Below are positions 1 through 11,990 of a DNA stretch of 64,000 nt, one piece after another; within the stretch, counting starts at the first letter, position 1; each line of letters opens with the position of its first letter. Under the pieces are notes generated by a model. That model worked only from the letters and a program-made list of their open reading frames with translations. It had not been told where the DNA came from and made no database searches. Made by a program: the position numbers and the translations under genes. This DNA is from Chlorophyllum brunneum (lineage: Eukaryota; Basidiomycota; Agaricomycetes; Agaricales; Agaricaceae). The stretch lies in contig OY756142.1 in the NCBI GenBank assembly GCA_963576785.1, positions 3,410,001 to 3,474,000 of the forward strand, written 5' to 3'.

Positions 1-1772
1 CAACTGAACACGTCGGTTCAGTTACATCCGCGACTATACTTCCAACTCAACCGGATTACGTCTACGTAGGACACGAAGAAGGATATATATCCCTTTGGTC
101 TCTTCGAACCGATGATGGATATCCCAAATGCACGGAAGTTGTTCGAATATCCATGTCGGATGTGTTGTGTATTGAAGGAGTGAATGATAGATTATGGGCT
201 GGAGCGAGGAATGGGATGATTTCGGTTTATGATGTTTCGCAGAAACCTTGGGTGGTGATGAATTGTTGGAATGCGCATCCGGGATTACCGGTGTTGAGGT
301 TGAGTGTGAATTATGGTTCGATTGAGAGGAATGGGAAGTTGTGTGTTGTTAGTGTTGGGAGGGATGAATGTTTGAGGTTGTGGGATGGTTTGTTGGGTGT
401 TGCATGGATCGGTGAGTCTTGTCTTTTATATTTCGTATCATTATTAAATGATTTTAGATAACGAGTTACAAAAGAATGAACACGAGTATAGTTCATTCCG
501 TGACATCTCAGTCCTCCTCGTTTCCTGGAACTGCGATTCGGCCAGACCAGATTCACTCATCACGGATCCTATCAACTTTGAATTCCTAAATGAAGCTCTA
601 TCCACTGTCGATTCACCTGATATAATCGCATTCGGTTTTCAAGAAGTTATCGATCTTGAAAGTCGGAAAATGACAGCGAAGAATGTATTGTTGGGTGGTG
701 GGAAGAAAAAGGGAGGGGAGGATAATCCGTTGAGTGATAAAGTGACTGGAGCGTATAAGAGGTGGTATGATCGGTTGGGAGCTGCTGTGAGGACTTTGAA
801 TTGTCCGTATGTGTGTGTGCATACGGAGAATCTTGTTGGGTTGTTTACGTGTATTTTTGTGAAAGGGAGTGAGAGGGGGAGGTTGAATGATGTGGCTGTT
901 ACGACTGTGAAGAGAGGGATGGGTGGGAGGTATGGGAATAAGGTTTGTTTTGTCGTTTGGTGTGTGGTTTTTTTTTTTTTTCGGCTGACTTGTGCGACTT
1001 TTTTTTTTTGCTGGTGAGAATAGGGAGCGATTGTTGCAAGGCTTGTGATTGGAGATACGTCGGTTTGTATTATCAATTGTCATCTTGCTGCTGGACAGAA
1101 TGCGGTTAGGAGAAGGAATGCGGATGCTGCTGGGATTTTGGAGGAAAAGACGGTTTTTCCTGCTGGTGAGCATTCGTTGGCGTATGTTGGTGGTGGTGAT
1201 GGTTCTATGGTATTGGATCATGAAATCGTCTTTGTGAGTTTTTTTCCATTCCAATTTATCGAATAAAGCTTAATGAGGATTTATAGTTTCATGGGGATCT
1301 TAATTATCGTATTGATCATCGTCGAGATGCTATCATCGCCGCAATACGCGCAAACGATCTAAGTTCGCTCTATCAACATGATCAACTCCTACGTGAAATC
1401 AAACATAATCGTGGATGTCGATTACGAGGATTTTCAGAAGGACCACTTTTATTCGCACCGACGTATAAATATAATAGGAAATCGAACGAATATGATACGT
1501 CGGAGAAACATCGAGCACCGGCGTGGTGTGATAGGATATTGTGGAGATCGAGAGTTGTTGGGGGGAGGGTTCGGTTGAGGGAGTATAGGAGGTATGAAGT
1601 GAATGTGTCGGATCATAGGCCTGTTTCGGGGAGTTTTGATGTTGGGGTTAAGGTTGTTGATTGGGGGGAGAGGGAGAGGAAGAGGAGGGAGGTGGAGAGG
1701 GAGTGGGTTGGGGTTGAGGAGAGGTTGTTGGGTTGTGCGAAGGAGTTTTATGGGGGTTTGATGTTGTTGTGA
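1..1772 (+). CDS. WD40 + inositol polyphosphate 5-phosphatase, 5' end outside the window
   Basis: The gene encodes a phosphoinositide/inositol 5-phosphatase that removes the 5-phosphate, probably at membranes. The reading frame is already open at base 3, so the N-terminus is missing. The first part is WD40-like (VYVGHEEGYISLWSL, LWAGARNGMISVYDV, DECLRLWDG). The IPPc domain follows from about base 515 (VSWNCDSARPDSL). Its catalytic motifs are visible: FQEVIDLE near 640, INCHLAAG near 1075, HGDLNYRID near 1290, PAWCDRILW near 1530 and SDHRPVSG near 1610. Introns at 412-457, about 943-1022 and about 1216-1286 restore the frame. A Gly/Lys-rich insert (about 678-737) is absent from the two decayed copies later in the window that cover this position. 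The 3' end becomes very G-rich. The family is clear; the exact orthologue is not. Confidence 0.9.
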
Positions 1773-2136
1773 GGTGGTGATGATATTGGTTCTGGGTTAC
1801 TAGGTAAGGATTGGATTGGATTGGATTGGATTGTACTCTTTTTTTTTTTTTTTTTTTTTTTTTCATTGAGTTTTTTTCTTAGCATGGGACTGGGTGTGGT
1901 ACAGACTATTTTTAATGTGTAGTATTAGTTGGACCAATGGGATACTTTGGCTATGTAAGCGTTTTGTGGTTGAGACACGACTTGCACTGTGTGATTATCT
2001 TGGGTTGTAGCGTTTACAACCATTGTCAAGCGGCCAGTTCTGAATCCGCGCAACATATCTGCGATACTTTCTTACGGCCGACACACTCGGAAACTGAACC
2101 GGACCGTGTGAAGGTAAAGACCCTGACGGACTTATC
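1773..2136. repeat. Intergenic spacer with GGATT microsatellite and poly-T tract
   Basis: A short tandem run of the pentamer GGATT (about four units, near 1811-1830) is followed by an uninterrupted T tract of more than 20 bases (about 1841-1863), just past the 5-phosphatase stop codon. Nothing else is recognisable before the next gene. Confidence 0.7.
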
Positions 2137-4845
2137 ATGCCAGGAGGCGCTAATGTTATGTCTGTCAGCCAACACGTCGTTCCTCCTGTCTCCCATCACT
2201 ATCATCGGACCCAGGTCCAGTTACACTCTACGATGGCTGCGACTAAACAATCTGGGATTATGAGTGGTCCTAGACTTGTTACACTCTTTGCTTCGTTATT
2301 GGTATCTATCAGTTCTGGGACTAATTATGTGAGTTTTTACGATCTTGTTGGTTTGTGTGGGGCTGAACTGTGTGTGATGGGACTGATAGGTGTATTCTGG
2401 TGAGTGTTTTCCATACGCGTTGGCAATCTTGAAACCCCAAGCGGGTTTCCCTTGCGTTTGTCACGAAGAAGCTAAATATTGAAATGATTATTTTGGCAAT
2501 ACAGCTTGGGCACCTCAATTAGGATCTCGACTGCGCATTAATCATACACAACTAAACTTTGTTGGGTTAGCTGGAAATGGTATGTCGCCTTTGCTTCTTT
2601 CTTGAAATTCGTTGGGACTAAGAGGTTTTAATACACCTATACAGTTGGCGTGTACAGTTCTGGACCAATATGGGGACGAATTGTAGACAGAAGAGGACCA
2701 CGTATCCCACTGGTTGGAGCGTTTATCCTACTACTTGCTGGGTATTCAGGCATCAAACGATTCTTCGATGTGGGACTTCCTGAAGGTGTTGCAACGATGA
2801 CGACTTTCAACTTTTGCTTGTTGGTGTTTTGTAGTTTCATGACTGGAGCAGGAGGAAATGGGGGTTTGACTGGTTCGGTCAATTCGACGGCTAAATCGTT
2901 TCCTGATAAAGCGGTGTGTAATTCTCTTTTTTTTTTTTTTTTTTTCTCGGGTCTGCGGAACGAGAAACATTAATAGGGCAAAAATTCAACCTCCTTTTTT
3001 TGACAGCGCGCTACGGCGACTGGGTTCGTTATCGGCGGATTTGGATTATCCGCTTTTATTTTTTCGACAATTGCGCATGTTGCGTATGCGGGGAATACAT
3101 CGGCATTCCTGGAAATTCTGGCACTTGGCACGGCACTACCCATGATTCTTGGTTGCTTCCTCGTCAGACCAATCCCCCTGACATCGGAAACACCAGCTAG
3201 TCTTGATGGAATTGTACCTGATGCTGTTACGAGTACTTCTGCCCTCATGGATGACTCTCATGTGCGATTGTTGGATCGCGATGAGTCTGATGTGGAGCTG
3301 GATGATTCGGAGGAGCAGACACACCAATATCCCCACGACCATCCCTACGGACACCCACGATCGAGAAGGTTGAGTGTTGCCAGTTCGGCAATACCATTGA
3401 TTCATCCTCACCGTGGGCACATTGACGACAATTTGCCTAACATTTTTGGAGCGGAACTTTGGAAGAGTGGGGATTTCTGGCTGCTTTTCACCATGCTCTC
3501 CATACGTACGTGCTTCTTGCGTTCCCTACACTCTTCCTTCGTATGCTCACGCTTTTCGCTTCGCGTTTTGCTATTTTTTCCACTACAAAAAAATTCTAGT
3601 TGCTGGAACAGGCTTAATGTGTGGGTCTGATATTCCAGCTAGAGGATTTTCGGACCGCTGATTTATATCTATCTTTCCCATTGCACTTGTTTTGGTGACA
3701 GATATCAATAATGTTGGCTCAATGTCTCAAACGCTCTATGCCAGGAACAATTCTCACTACGATGAAGTCGAAGCGGCAAAGTGGCAGGCGACACAAGTGT
3801 CAACTATCAGCGTCATGAATTTCGTTGGTCGCATACTGATTGGTGAGAGATTCAACCAGCATCATCCCGTCGGATCGTCGCTCATCCGCCCGTCGAACAT
3901 ATCCTGCTTTACCTCTGTCTTGGGTTTTATATTTACTCTCACCTTTGCTGCTTCTTCACGCCCCCTTCCTTATCTTGGCCTCTTGGCCTCTCGGCACCCG
4001 ACTGATCCAGGTATTATTTCTGACGCCGCGAAGAGCACATTCGAATTCCCACGCTCGTACTGCCTCGTTCTGGTCTCCACTGGTATCTTTCTTTCTCAAG
4101 TTACCGCAGCACATATCGATGAAATCAGCAAACTATGGTTAGCAAGCGCAATGCTTGGCCTGTCCTATGGTAGCGTTTTCTCACTGTTCCCTCAAGTTTG
4201 CATCGAGTGGTTTGGTTTACGTAAGTACCTTCTTCGAACTTCATTTTTTGTTCCGATTCCGATGCTCCTTCTCCTATTCTTGTTCTTCTACCATTGAATC
4301 CGAATTTGCGGACCATTCGAAGGAATTCATCACCCACACATTATTTTTGTTCTCAACGTTGCATTTTCCATTGGACGACAATCACACGTTTTACTAATTT
4401 TATTTTATTCCGCTTGGGAATATTCATAGCGCATTTCTCAGAAAACTGGGGATACCTCTCTATGGCACCCATGGCCGCTGGGAATCTTTTCATGATATTC
4501 TTTGGACGTAATCTGGATGCACATGAATCCAAGTCTCCGTCGGCGTCTCCAGCCTCGACCCGTGCCTTACATTCCACCACCTCAGCATCTTCTAGCTTCA
4601 ACACCCTCATGAGAAAGGCCGCGGAGATGTTGTCCGTGACAGATGATGCTCCACGATGCCTGGACGGAAAGGAATGCTATGTTGCGGCTTTGTACTTGAC
4701 GATGTTCATGGCATTTGCTTGTATTCTCCTAAGTGTATGGGCAGGTTGGAGAGATCGACGAAAGTTAATGGGCTTGGCTAGTAATGCCGATGACAAACGT
4801 AGTACATCTAGGAGACGGAGTAGAGTGAGCGTTGAACGAGGGTAA
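2137..4845 (+). CDS. MFS transporter, Mch1/nodulin-like family
   Basis: This is a 12-TM-type major facilitator in the plasma or organelle membrane, related to yeast Mch1/YMR155W and plant nodulin-like transporters. The substrate is unknown. Diagnostic pieces are NYVYSAWAPQLG at the first membrane helix, GPIWGRIVDRRGPR after helix 2, GTGLMYINNVGSMSQ starting the second half, IISDAAKS, FPRSYCLVLVS and ENWGYLSMAP. A long acidic/His-rich cytoplasmic loop (about 3240-3400) splits the halves. At least seven introns are needed. One exon is only 10 bases (2390-2399) and joins NYV to YSAW. I chose ATG 2137; ATG 2158 and ATG 2233 are in-frame alternatives nearer the first helix. The C-terminus is basic and Ser/Arg-rich. 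Confidence 0.85.
2390..2399 (+). other. 10-base micro-exon in the MFS transporter gene
   Basis: The preceding intron ends in gactgatag and the next begins gtgagtg. Only this 10-base exon joins the codons for ACT AAT TAT to the downstream frame and yields the family motif NYVYSAWAPQ. Confidence 0.75.
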
Positions 4846-5765
4846 AGGGTAGTTTAAAGTTCAAGAGCTTATGGTGGTCGACTTCATTGGATATTATGCC
4901 TGTGTACTTTATTATTCCAAATACCTACAATAGATGTTGAGCCTGTCCCTTGGCGTGCAGGACTTCTGTCAATTTCGGGTAGATTGTCATCAAGTTCGAA
5001 GCCTTCGAGAAACAGACAAAACTGACAGTGACAACTGCGGACATACATTCACTTCACAACCATCTTCCCACTCATCTCTGAGAGAAAACACATAGCAGCC
5101 CTCCTATTGACAAGACTGAATCCACTAGCTCCATACATCTAGCTTCTTGATTACCAATACCTATACTAAATAAGCAACTCCATCGCGACATATCTCAGAT
5201 GTTTCACGGGACTGACTAGCGTCGAGGATCGTCGTGATTGCCGAATCCGCCGAGGAAGTCAATAAATACGCGAGGCGATAAGCAAGCCAAGAGAGAGACG
5301 AAGGAGAAAGAAGACAGTATTAAGCCGTCTTAGGACCCTGCCCAGCTCGCAGTTCAAAATAGGTGTCCTCGCAGATGTTGGGTTATATATATGCTTGTGG
5401 GTGGTTGGTGTAGACGATCTATCCCTGGGCCAAGGGGAGCAGAGCTAATGTTAGAAATCTGTGGTGTAATTGATTGTCTATCGCTAATCCCTCGCTTCCA
5501 TTCGGAACAAATGGAAAGACAACCGCGTCGTTGCGAATTTGCAGACTCATTTGGATTCCGCAGCATAAATTTGTTTTGTTTTTAGTAATGAAGAGACATT
5601 ACACGCGTAAGACGCACTAGAAATACACACACAGTGGTGAAAGTTTATTTAAGATACATGAAAAACGAGTCACCGGTCCTCGTCCGTGAATTTAGGCACG
5701 AGGAAATGGAGAGGGACCAGGTGAACCAAGCCAGATCGAACCCAGAGCCCAAGCTCAAAGTTATA
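4846..5765. other. Intergenic region between convergent genes
   Basis: The MFS gene (plus) and the isopropylmalate synthase gene (minus) end toward each other here. Short open frames exist, but none shows a recognisable domain or splice-linked extension. Nothing else was seen; 3' UTRs probably occupy both ends. Confidence 0.5.
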
Positions 5766-8067
5766 TTAGACGGTTTGAACCTGGAGGTTCTGTCGAGATT
5801 CGGATCCGTACGACAACAGCCGGCCGGCTCTCAGCTTGACTTCCTGCAACCAACCATCGCCTTGGGTCTGATTTCCAGAAGAACGAGGGGTAAAAACCAT
5901 CCTAGAACGAGGGAATGGCCTATTGCCCACGAGTAGATTGGCTGCGCTGATGATAGCGCGACACTTAGAAGTAGCAACGTCAGAGGATAAACCAACACCC
6001 CAGCTGCTTCCCACTCCATGCTCCGATTGAGTGACGCCACCGAAGAATAGCTCGAGGAAGGTGGCGTATTTTGTGTGGAGAGGGTTATTCGCGTTGATAG
6101 TCTGCGTGGTGGACTCCCCAATCTTGAAGTTCAGATCAAGGTCCGATTTTAGTGCGTCGAATACGGCTAAGACTACGCCGTGGCCGTCGCCACTGATCGT
6201 GCGTGATGTGCCGTCGACGATGAGGTCAGCCTCCAAGCGGAGGAGGCTCTGATCGTCGTTGTCCGAAGGGGTCAAGGTATGGGGGTCGTCGGAGAAGTCC
6301 GATACGGGCGACGAAGGTTCACGGGTGGAGGGAGAAAGGGGTAAGAGTCGGTATGAGGTCAGGAAGATGCGGCCCATGGGTTTGGATGAAAGAGAATATG
6401 ATGCTTTGAAAGAGGTCGTGATCAGATTAGGAGTCATCTCCCTCCCGCTCCGCTCGCATTCGTCTTGAACGACCTTGTAGAAGGCTACCTGCATACGACG
6501 GGGGAGATCGAGGAGCATACTTTGCTTGATAATATAGGCAGTGCCGGCCTTTCCACTTTGGCTGCTCACTCTAATAAGGTTTTCGTAACCGTAACCCAAG
6601 TCCTTGGGATCGAGGGGGATATATGGCATAGCCCAAAACTTCTTTCCCTGGCCGGAGCGATCGACTTCTTCCCAGCGCTTCTCTTGAGCATCGAGGCCCT
6701 TCTTGATGGCGTCTTGATGAGTCCCGGCAAAGGCAGAGAAGACGAGGCTTCCGGCATAAGGATAGCGAGTGGGAACCGCCATCTCGTTACATTTGCAGGT
6801 GAGTTCCACAATCTCAGTAAGATTGGAGAAGTCAAGATTCGGAGAGATGCCTTGGGAGTACATGTTGAGTGCCAGTGTGATCAGGTCGACATTTCCTGTT
6901 CTTTCCCCGTTTCCGAGAAGACAACCTTCAATGCGTCCTCCTCCCGCCAGAAGCCCAAGCTCCGCTGCGGCGACGGCGGTTCCTGGTTATTTATGATTCA
7001 GTTTATCGATCGTGAGATAAATGAGGTGATATCCTGACCTCTATCATTATGAGGGTGAATACTTAAAATGACGCTGTCACGGTCCTTGACATTGATACCG
7101 AAATATTCGACCTAATGTCTTGTCAGTAGGGAAAAATTGACCCAAAATGCGCTCACCATATCAGCATAGTGGTTGCTGGGGCCGCATTCCACAGTGGCCG
7201 CGAGGTTGAACATAATTGGGTCCTCTGGAGTGGCCTTCCCCCATTCGTCGTAAACTTTGTTCGCGAGCTCGACGGTAAACTCTGGCTCGGTTTGGGAGAA
7301 TGTCTCCAAGCAGTAAAGGAGTGTAAAATGTGTTCCTGGAAAGACGATGGGCAGGCGAGTACTCTATATCCTAAGAATCGCGTACCTGATTGAGCGGACA
7401 CTTCCTCTGTCAGTTTCTTAACGAGGCGAACGGCTTTCAACGTGAGATCAATGGTTTGCTCTTTTGTATTCCGGAAAACGACTTCGCGGAAAACGGGGGA
7501 AACAGCGTTGTACAGATGTATGATCGCATTCTTACAGCCAGCCAGCGACCTGATCGAGGGCTCAATCAGGTCTGCGCGAGCAGGTGTAATGATCTGAAGA
7601 GATTTGTAAGAACGACCCGAAACCTCGGGAAAGCTTGGCAATTACTTGTAATGCAACATCGTCAGGAACATCTCCGTTCTCGATGATTGATCGACAGAAC
7701 TGGTACTCCTGGTCCGACGAAGATGGATAACCTACTTCGATTTCTTTGAACCCGATTTTGACGAGCGCTCTAAAATATAGATTCTATCGGTCAACGCATC
7801 GTCTTCGATATTTTAAATAGACATACTTGAAAAGCTCTAGCTTTGTGGCGTTGTTCATTGGGTTGACAAGGGCTTGGTTTCCATCTCGAAGATCTGTGGA
7901 AAGCCATCTCGGAGCGGTCGTGGTTCGCTGAGTAGGCCATTTCCGAACGTAGCCAGAAGGAAAAGGAACCGGAGGGTAGGATAGATATTTGAGAGATGGG
8001 TCGGATCTGTGACACGTGTCAACCACAATCGCTCGCGGATCCTCAGAAGGACATACAACATGGGCAT
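5766..8067 (-). CDS. LEU4: 2-isopropylmalate synthase
   Basis: Catalyses the first committed step of leucine synthesis, joining acetyl-CoA and 2-ketoisovalerate. The N-terminal catalytic barrel carries PRWLSTDLRDGNQALV, whose Asp is the metal-binding residue, then EVGYPSSSDQEYQF, HLYNAVSP, and the metal-binding HPHNDRG near 7045. LLGNGERTGN follows near 6905. The C-terminal leucine-sensing LeuA dimer domain lies at about 5770-6190. The long exon 5766-6863 codes for the second half. I start at ATG 8067. Its first exon is only 11 bases (8067-8057), spliced over a 50-base intron to give MPMLSDPSLKYL, the usual N-terminus of the family. A mitochondrial presequence is not evident, so a cytosolic form is likely, unless an upstream exon was missed. 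Confidence 0.95.
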
Positions 8068-9767
8068 CTTGGAAGGCGTCTTTGAGTTAAGGGACGATCA
8101 ATCCTCTGGTGTGTGAGGCGATGGGGACGTGTCTGGTTTTGTCGCTTGCTAAACTTGATCTTATATACATATTGGACTGCGGCTGTGACCTCCTCCGATA
8201 AATCCATGGCCTTTCGCAATATAGACGTACATGACACCCTTTGGGAGGTGAGATACCGCAGCAGGGCAAGAAGCTTGTTTGTGTATCAGACACAGAACGT
8301 ATATTCTCGTAGATGCGGAGTCGTGCGTATCCGCTGTCAGCTCCGTGACTCCTTAAACCTCTTGCGGCGTCGTGTGATGTCTATAAACACAACAACATTG
8401 CATCTAAGTGATAAGTCAGTTTGCACCACACGAAAGACAAAATCCATGCCTGAGGACAGATCCATGAATGACGATCTGAGGAAAAACGATGTCAGGGTCG
8501 GAACTGGTTGCGCCAAGACACGATTCTCTCCGTAAAGGGGAAAAGAATGATACATCCCACTTGGCTATGATCAGGGTCGTGGGATGAGATACTCCAGGAA
8601 TGTGTACATGTTCCCAACCTCTGAACTACGCCAAAATCTACGAACCAAGATTCATTGCATGACTCTGATTCCATTATTAAGTATGTTGCTCACGCACCAA
8701 GATTAGTCTGCCCACTGGATGCAAACCAGATCAGTGGTATATTTTTGAGTTAGATTTTCAGAAGTTGATGTCAGTAGAGTACCCCCCGAGACTGTGGTGC
8801 GTGAGGAATGGCTGCAAAAAGTCATCCTTAATGGAGACATGCTTTCAGCTAAGTTGCCTATTCATAGCTGCCAATGGTGAATAGATCAGGCGTGATGTTC
8901 CAGCCCGTCGTCCTCCCATCACAGAGAATTGCCCCGATGACTGTCCTGCAGCTGGTGCATGTTGGATTTCGAATCCGATCTTCGTGAGAACACTAAATTA
9001 CTCGAGCCGAGGGAGTCCAGTACTGTCATTCACTAGGCCCTACAATTCATCTTCGGGTATCAACAAAGCCGATCAAGGACGAAGTAAAGCATCCCGAGAT
9101 CGGTAATTGTAACTGTAGGAGTTCAAGCAAGGGTTAGAAATCCCAGAGCGCCTGGGACCTTCTGCTTACGGCTCTCATCTTCCCGCGATACACCCGATTT
9201 GACTTCGTGCGCCGAATCTCGACCGGGTCAAAATCATCCGTCATGTACGTGATGAGAAATCTCTCGCGTTTTCGAACTCTTGAGCCGTGCCACGGGAACG
9301 GCTTGGCCTTGATGTCTAATTCGCCTTGGCTCGGGTCTACTAGTACTTTTTGGCATTCGGAATACCACCTCTCATAGGATTGCACTCCAATCGGGCACTT
9401 TAGGTTCCAAACGGAAGACCGGATAAACCGTCTTCAGTTGGTACGGTTCCAGTTTCCAGCCTAATAAGAGTTATCGACCACCACGCCTTTGGCTTTCTAT
9501 CTATCCGGATGGAGTCCCTTCGTGTGAGGCGCAGTCAATGTTCTCTCCGCTCCGGGGACAAACGGCGTTTTCGCGCCCTAGTCCTCGCTTCCAAAGCCGA
9601 AAACTGAGTTTGCCACTCGAAAGGGTCGGAGAAAATGGGTGTTACCCTGTGCAAAACTTCGTAGGTCCGGCCGATTCTGGCGTGGCTTTACTTGGGTTTA
9701 ATGGCGTTCAATATTAATCCTCGTTTCCTATCTCAACCTCACGCGATATATTCCCCACTCTCGTGCA
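8068..9767. other. Divergent intergenic region, 1.7 kb
   Basis: Lies between the divergently transcribed isopropylmalate synthase and DHA1 transporter genes and should hold both promoters. A few small open frames occur (for example 8113-8535 plus, 9134-9385 minus, the latter rich in Arg/Lys). None has a recognisable domain or convincing splicing, so I do not call them genes. Confidence 0.5.
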
Positions 9768-11990
9768 ATGCTGAAATTTTCGAAACCGTCCTCTAGGGAA
9801 CCCTCCCTCATATCCTCAGAGGACACTACAGGTTCGAATGATTTACTATCATATCGTAAAGAGATTATAACCTAGTCGTTCCAGTCCAGGGTGCTCTTGG
9901 TGTTGTGCCATACCGCCCTAGTCATGGTGACCTTGAACAAGCTTCACAGCTTCCCCAATTGGACGACTCCAGTAAGCGCAGTCAAGGTGATAAAGAGACA
10001 GAGTCCTTCATTATAACCTGGGATGGTCCCGATGACCCTGGCAACCCCCGCAACTGGTCGGTTCATCGACGTTGGGTGATAACAGTGGTGGTCAGCCTAT
10101 TCACTTTCATCAGGTATGCATTATAAAATCGTGATCTATTCCACTCTTAACAACATCTTAGCCCCGTCGGATCCTCCATTTCTTCCCCTGCGTTGCCCCA
10201 AATTGCTCGTGACTTGAATATTCCTCCAGGGTCTGTCCTCGAGGATATGTCCCTCTCGATATTTGTTCTTGCATACGCCCTTGGGGTGGGTGGAATCTTT
10301 GTCACATCACCATGGTCACTCACTCACTTCATTTAGCCTCTAATTTGGGGGCCCCTCTCGGAACTATTTGGTCGCCTCATAATCCTACAAGTATCGAATA
10401 TCTGGTTCCTAGGTCAGCCCATCAGATAATCAATTGTGCCATCGCTAATACCTTCCATTCCAGTTTTCAATATTCTCTGTGCTATCTCAAAAACTCCGAC
10501 ACAACTTCTGGTGTTCAGATTTCTAGCAGGATTTGGTGGAGCGGCTCCACAATCCCTGGGTGGTGCAGTCGTGGGTGATCTTTGGTCGCCAGAGGAGCGT
10601 GCAATGGCTATGAGCATTTATTCTCTAGCACCATTAGTAGGTCCCTCCACAGGTCCCTTGGTTGGTGGATGGATAGCGGAACGTGTGCCATGGCCCTGGG
10701 TGTTTTGGAGTGTCAGCATCGCATGCGGTATCTTACAGATAGCAGGCTTTGTACGTTTCGCGCCTCTCCCAGAAATTTAAAGACCTGACACCGATTCATA
10801 GATATTCATCCGAGAAACCTATGCTCCAGAACTCCTCAAGCGGAGAGCTCAAAGGGTTCGCAAGGAAACGGGGAACAAGAATTATAGGTCCACTTTTGAG
10901 CGACCAGACAGGCACTGGACAGCTGTCATGGCTCGTGGAATGATCAAACCCACTGTTTTCCTTGCGACTGAGCCTGTTGTTCAAGTATTCGCGGTGTATA
11001 TGGCGGTCCTCTATGGCGTCCTCTATATAACCATGACTAGTATGTGACATTAACTCGACCGCTTTATTATGTACTCACCGTACCCTCAAGCCTTCGTTCG
11101 AGTCTACACGGACCAGTATGGTGAATCGATGGGACTCGCTGGGGTCCATTACCTAGCGGTTGTGCTGGGATCAACTGGTGAGCCTGTGCACTTCTCGGTG
11201 CTCTGTGCTCCATTTCTAACATGATACAGTGGGGGGTCAGGTTGGAGCTAGAGTGTTGAACGTCATATACCGAAAATTAAAAGAAAAAAACGGAGGCGTG
11301 GGCACGCCAGAAATGAGGTACTTCTATGGAACTGACGATCCCTCCACATTCTGATATCCCTTCAGGCTTCCTTTGTTGATGGTTTCTGCTACCACTCTGC
11401 CGATTGGTTTGATCATCTACGGATGGACCGCCAATGCTAGACTATTCTGGTTCCTTCCTGGTGAGATTACAAAGATATATCGGGACGATCATTGCTAACT
11501 TATCGTCCACTCCTTAGACTTGGGTGTCTTTATTTATTCTATCGGAATCGGTGAGACAAATGACTATCGTAATTAGCGCTTCCGAGGCGAATAACCCGTG
11601 CTACTAGGTGGAAACTGGACCTGCATTCAAACGTACCTCGTGGGTGAAGTCATCACATGGCTCAGGTTGAAAACTAACGAATGTATTCCATAGGTTGACA
11701 ATTATGCACTTTACGCTGCCAGTGCGATAGCTGGGGTGTCTTCCTTCCGTGCCTTTGCCGGATTCGGGTTCCCATTGTTTGCAGACAAGATGTACGCACG
11801 ACTCGGTGATGGTAAGTCGCTGACCGATCATCATTCACTCCGCTCACTGACCCTCTTTCGTTCAGGATGGGGAAACTCGATACTTGCGCTTATCTGCTTA
11901 GTAATCGGATGTCCTTCGCCCTTCATATTTTATCGTTATGGGCCTAAATTGCGAGAATGGAGCAAAGCAGCATCTGTTGAGAAGGTGTAA
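9768..11990 (+). CDS. MFS drug/polyamine-type transporter (DHA1 family)
   Basis: A proton-coupled efflux-type transporter of the plasma membrane. The hallmark is the N-terminal WDGPDDPGNPRNWS box just before helix 1, typical of fungal DHA1 multidrug/polyamine transporters. Further motifs are SSISSPALPQIARDL, LIWGPLSELFGR, FRFLAGFGGAAPQSLGG and PLVGPSTGPLVGGW (the antiporter signature). The second half has VYTDQYGESMGLAG and QTYLVDNYALYAASA. Many 45-60-base introns interrupt it. The first exon starts at ATG 9768 and joins across a weak donor (gttcga) near 9832 to the exon at about 9893. The substrate cannot be predicted. Confidence 0.88.

Noticed and set aside
613..1254. Long minus-strand open frame opposite the 5-phosphatase
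   Set aside because: Low-complexity shadow of the G-rich plus-strand gene, which has clear IPPc motifs.
1806..1863. GGATT repeat plus poly-T considered as a telomere-like or functional element
   Set aside because: Only about four units and not a fungal telomere motif; ordinary microsatellite.
8113..8535. 140-codon open frame between isopropylmalate synthase and the DHA1 transporter
   Set aside because: No domain, no matching splice extension, overlaps several equally long frames on the other strand.
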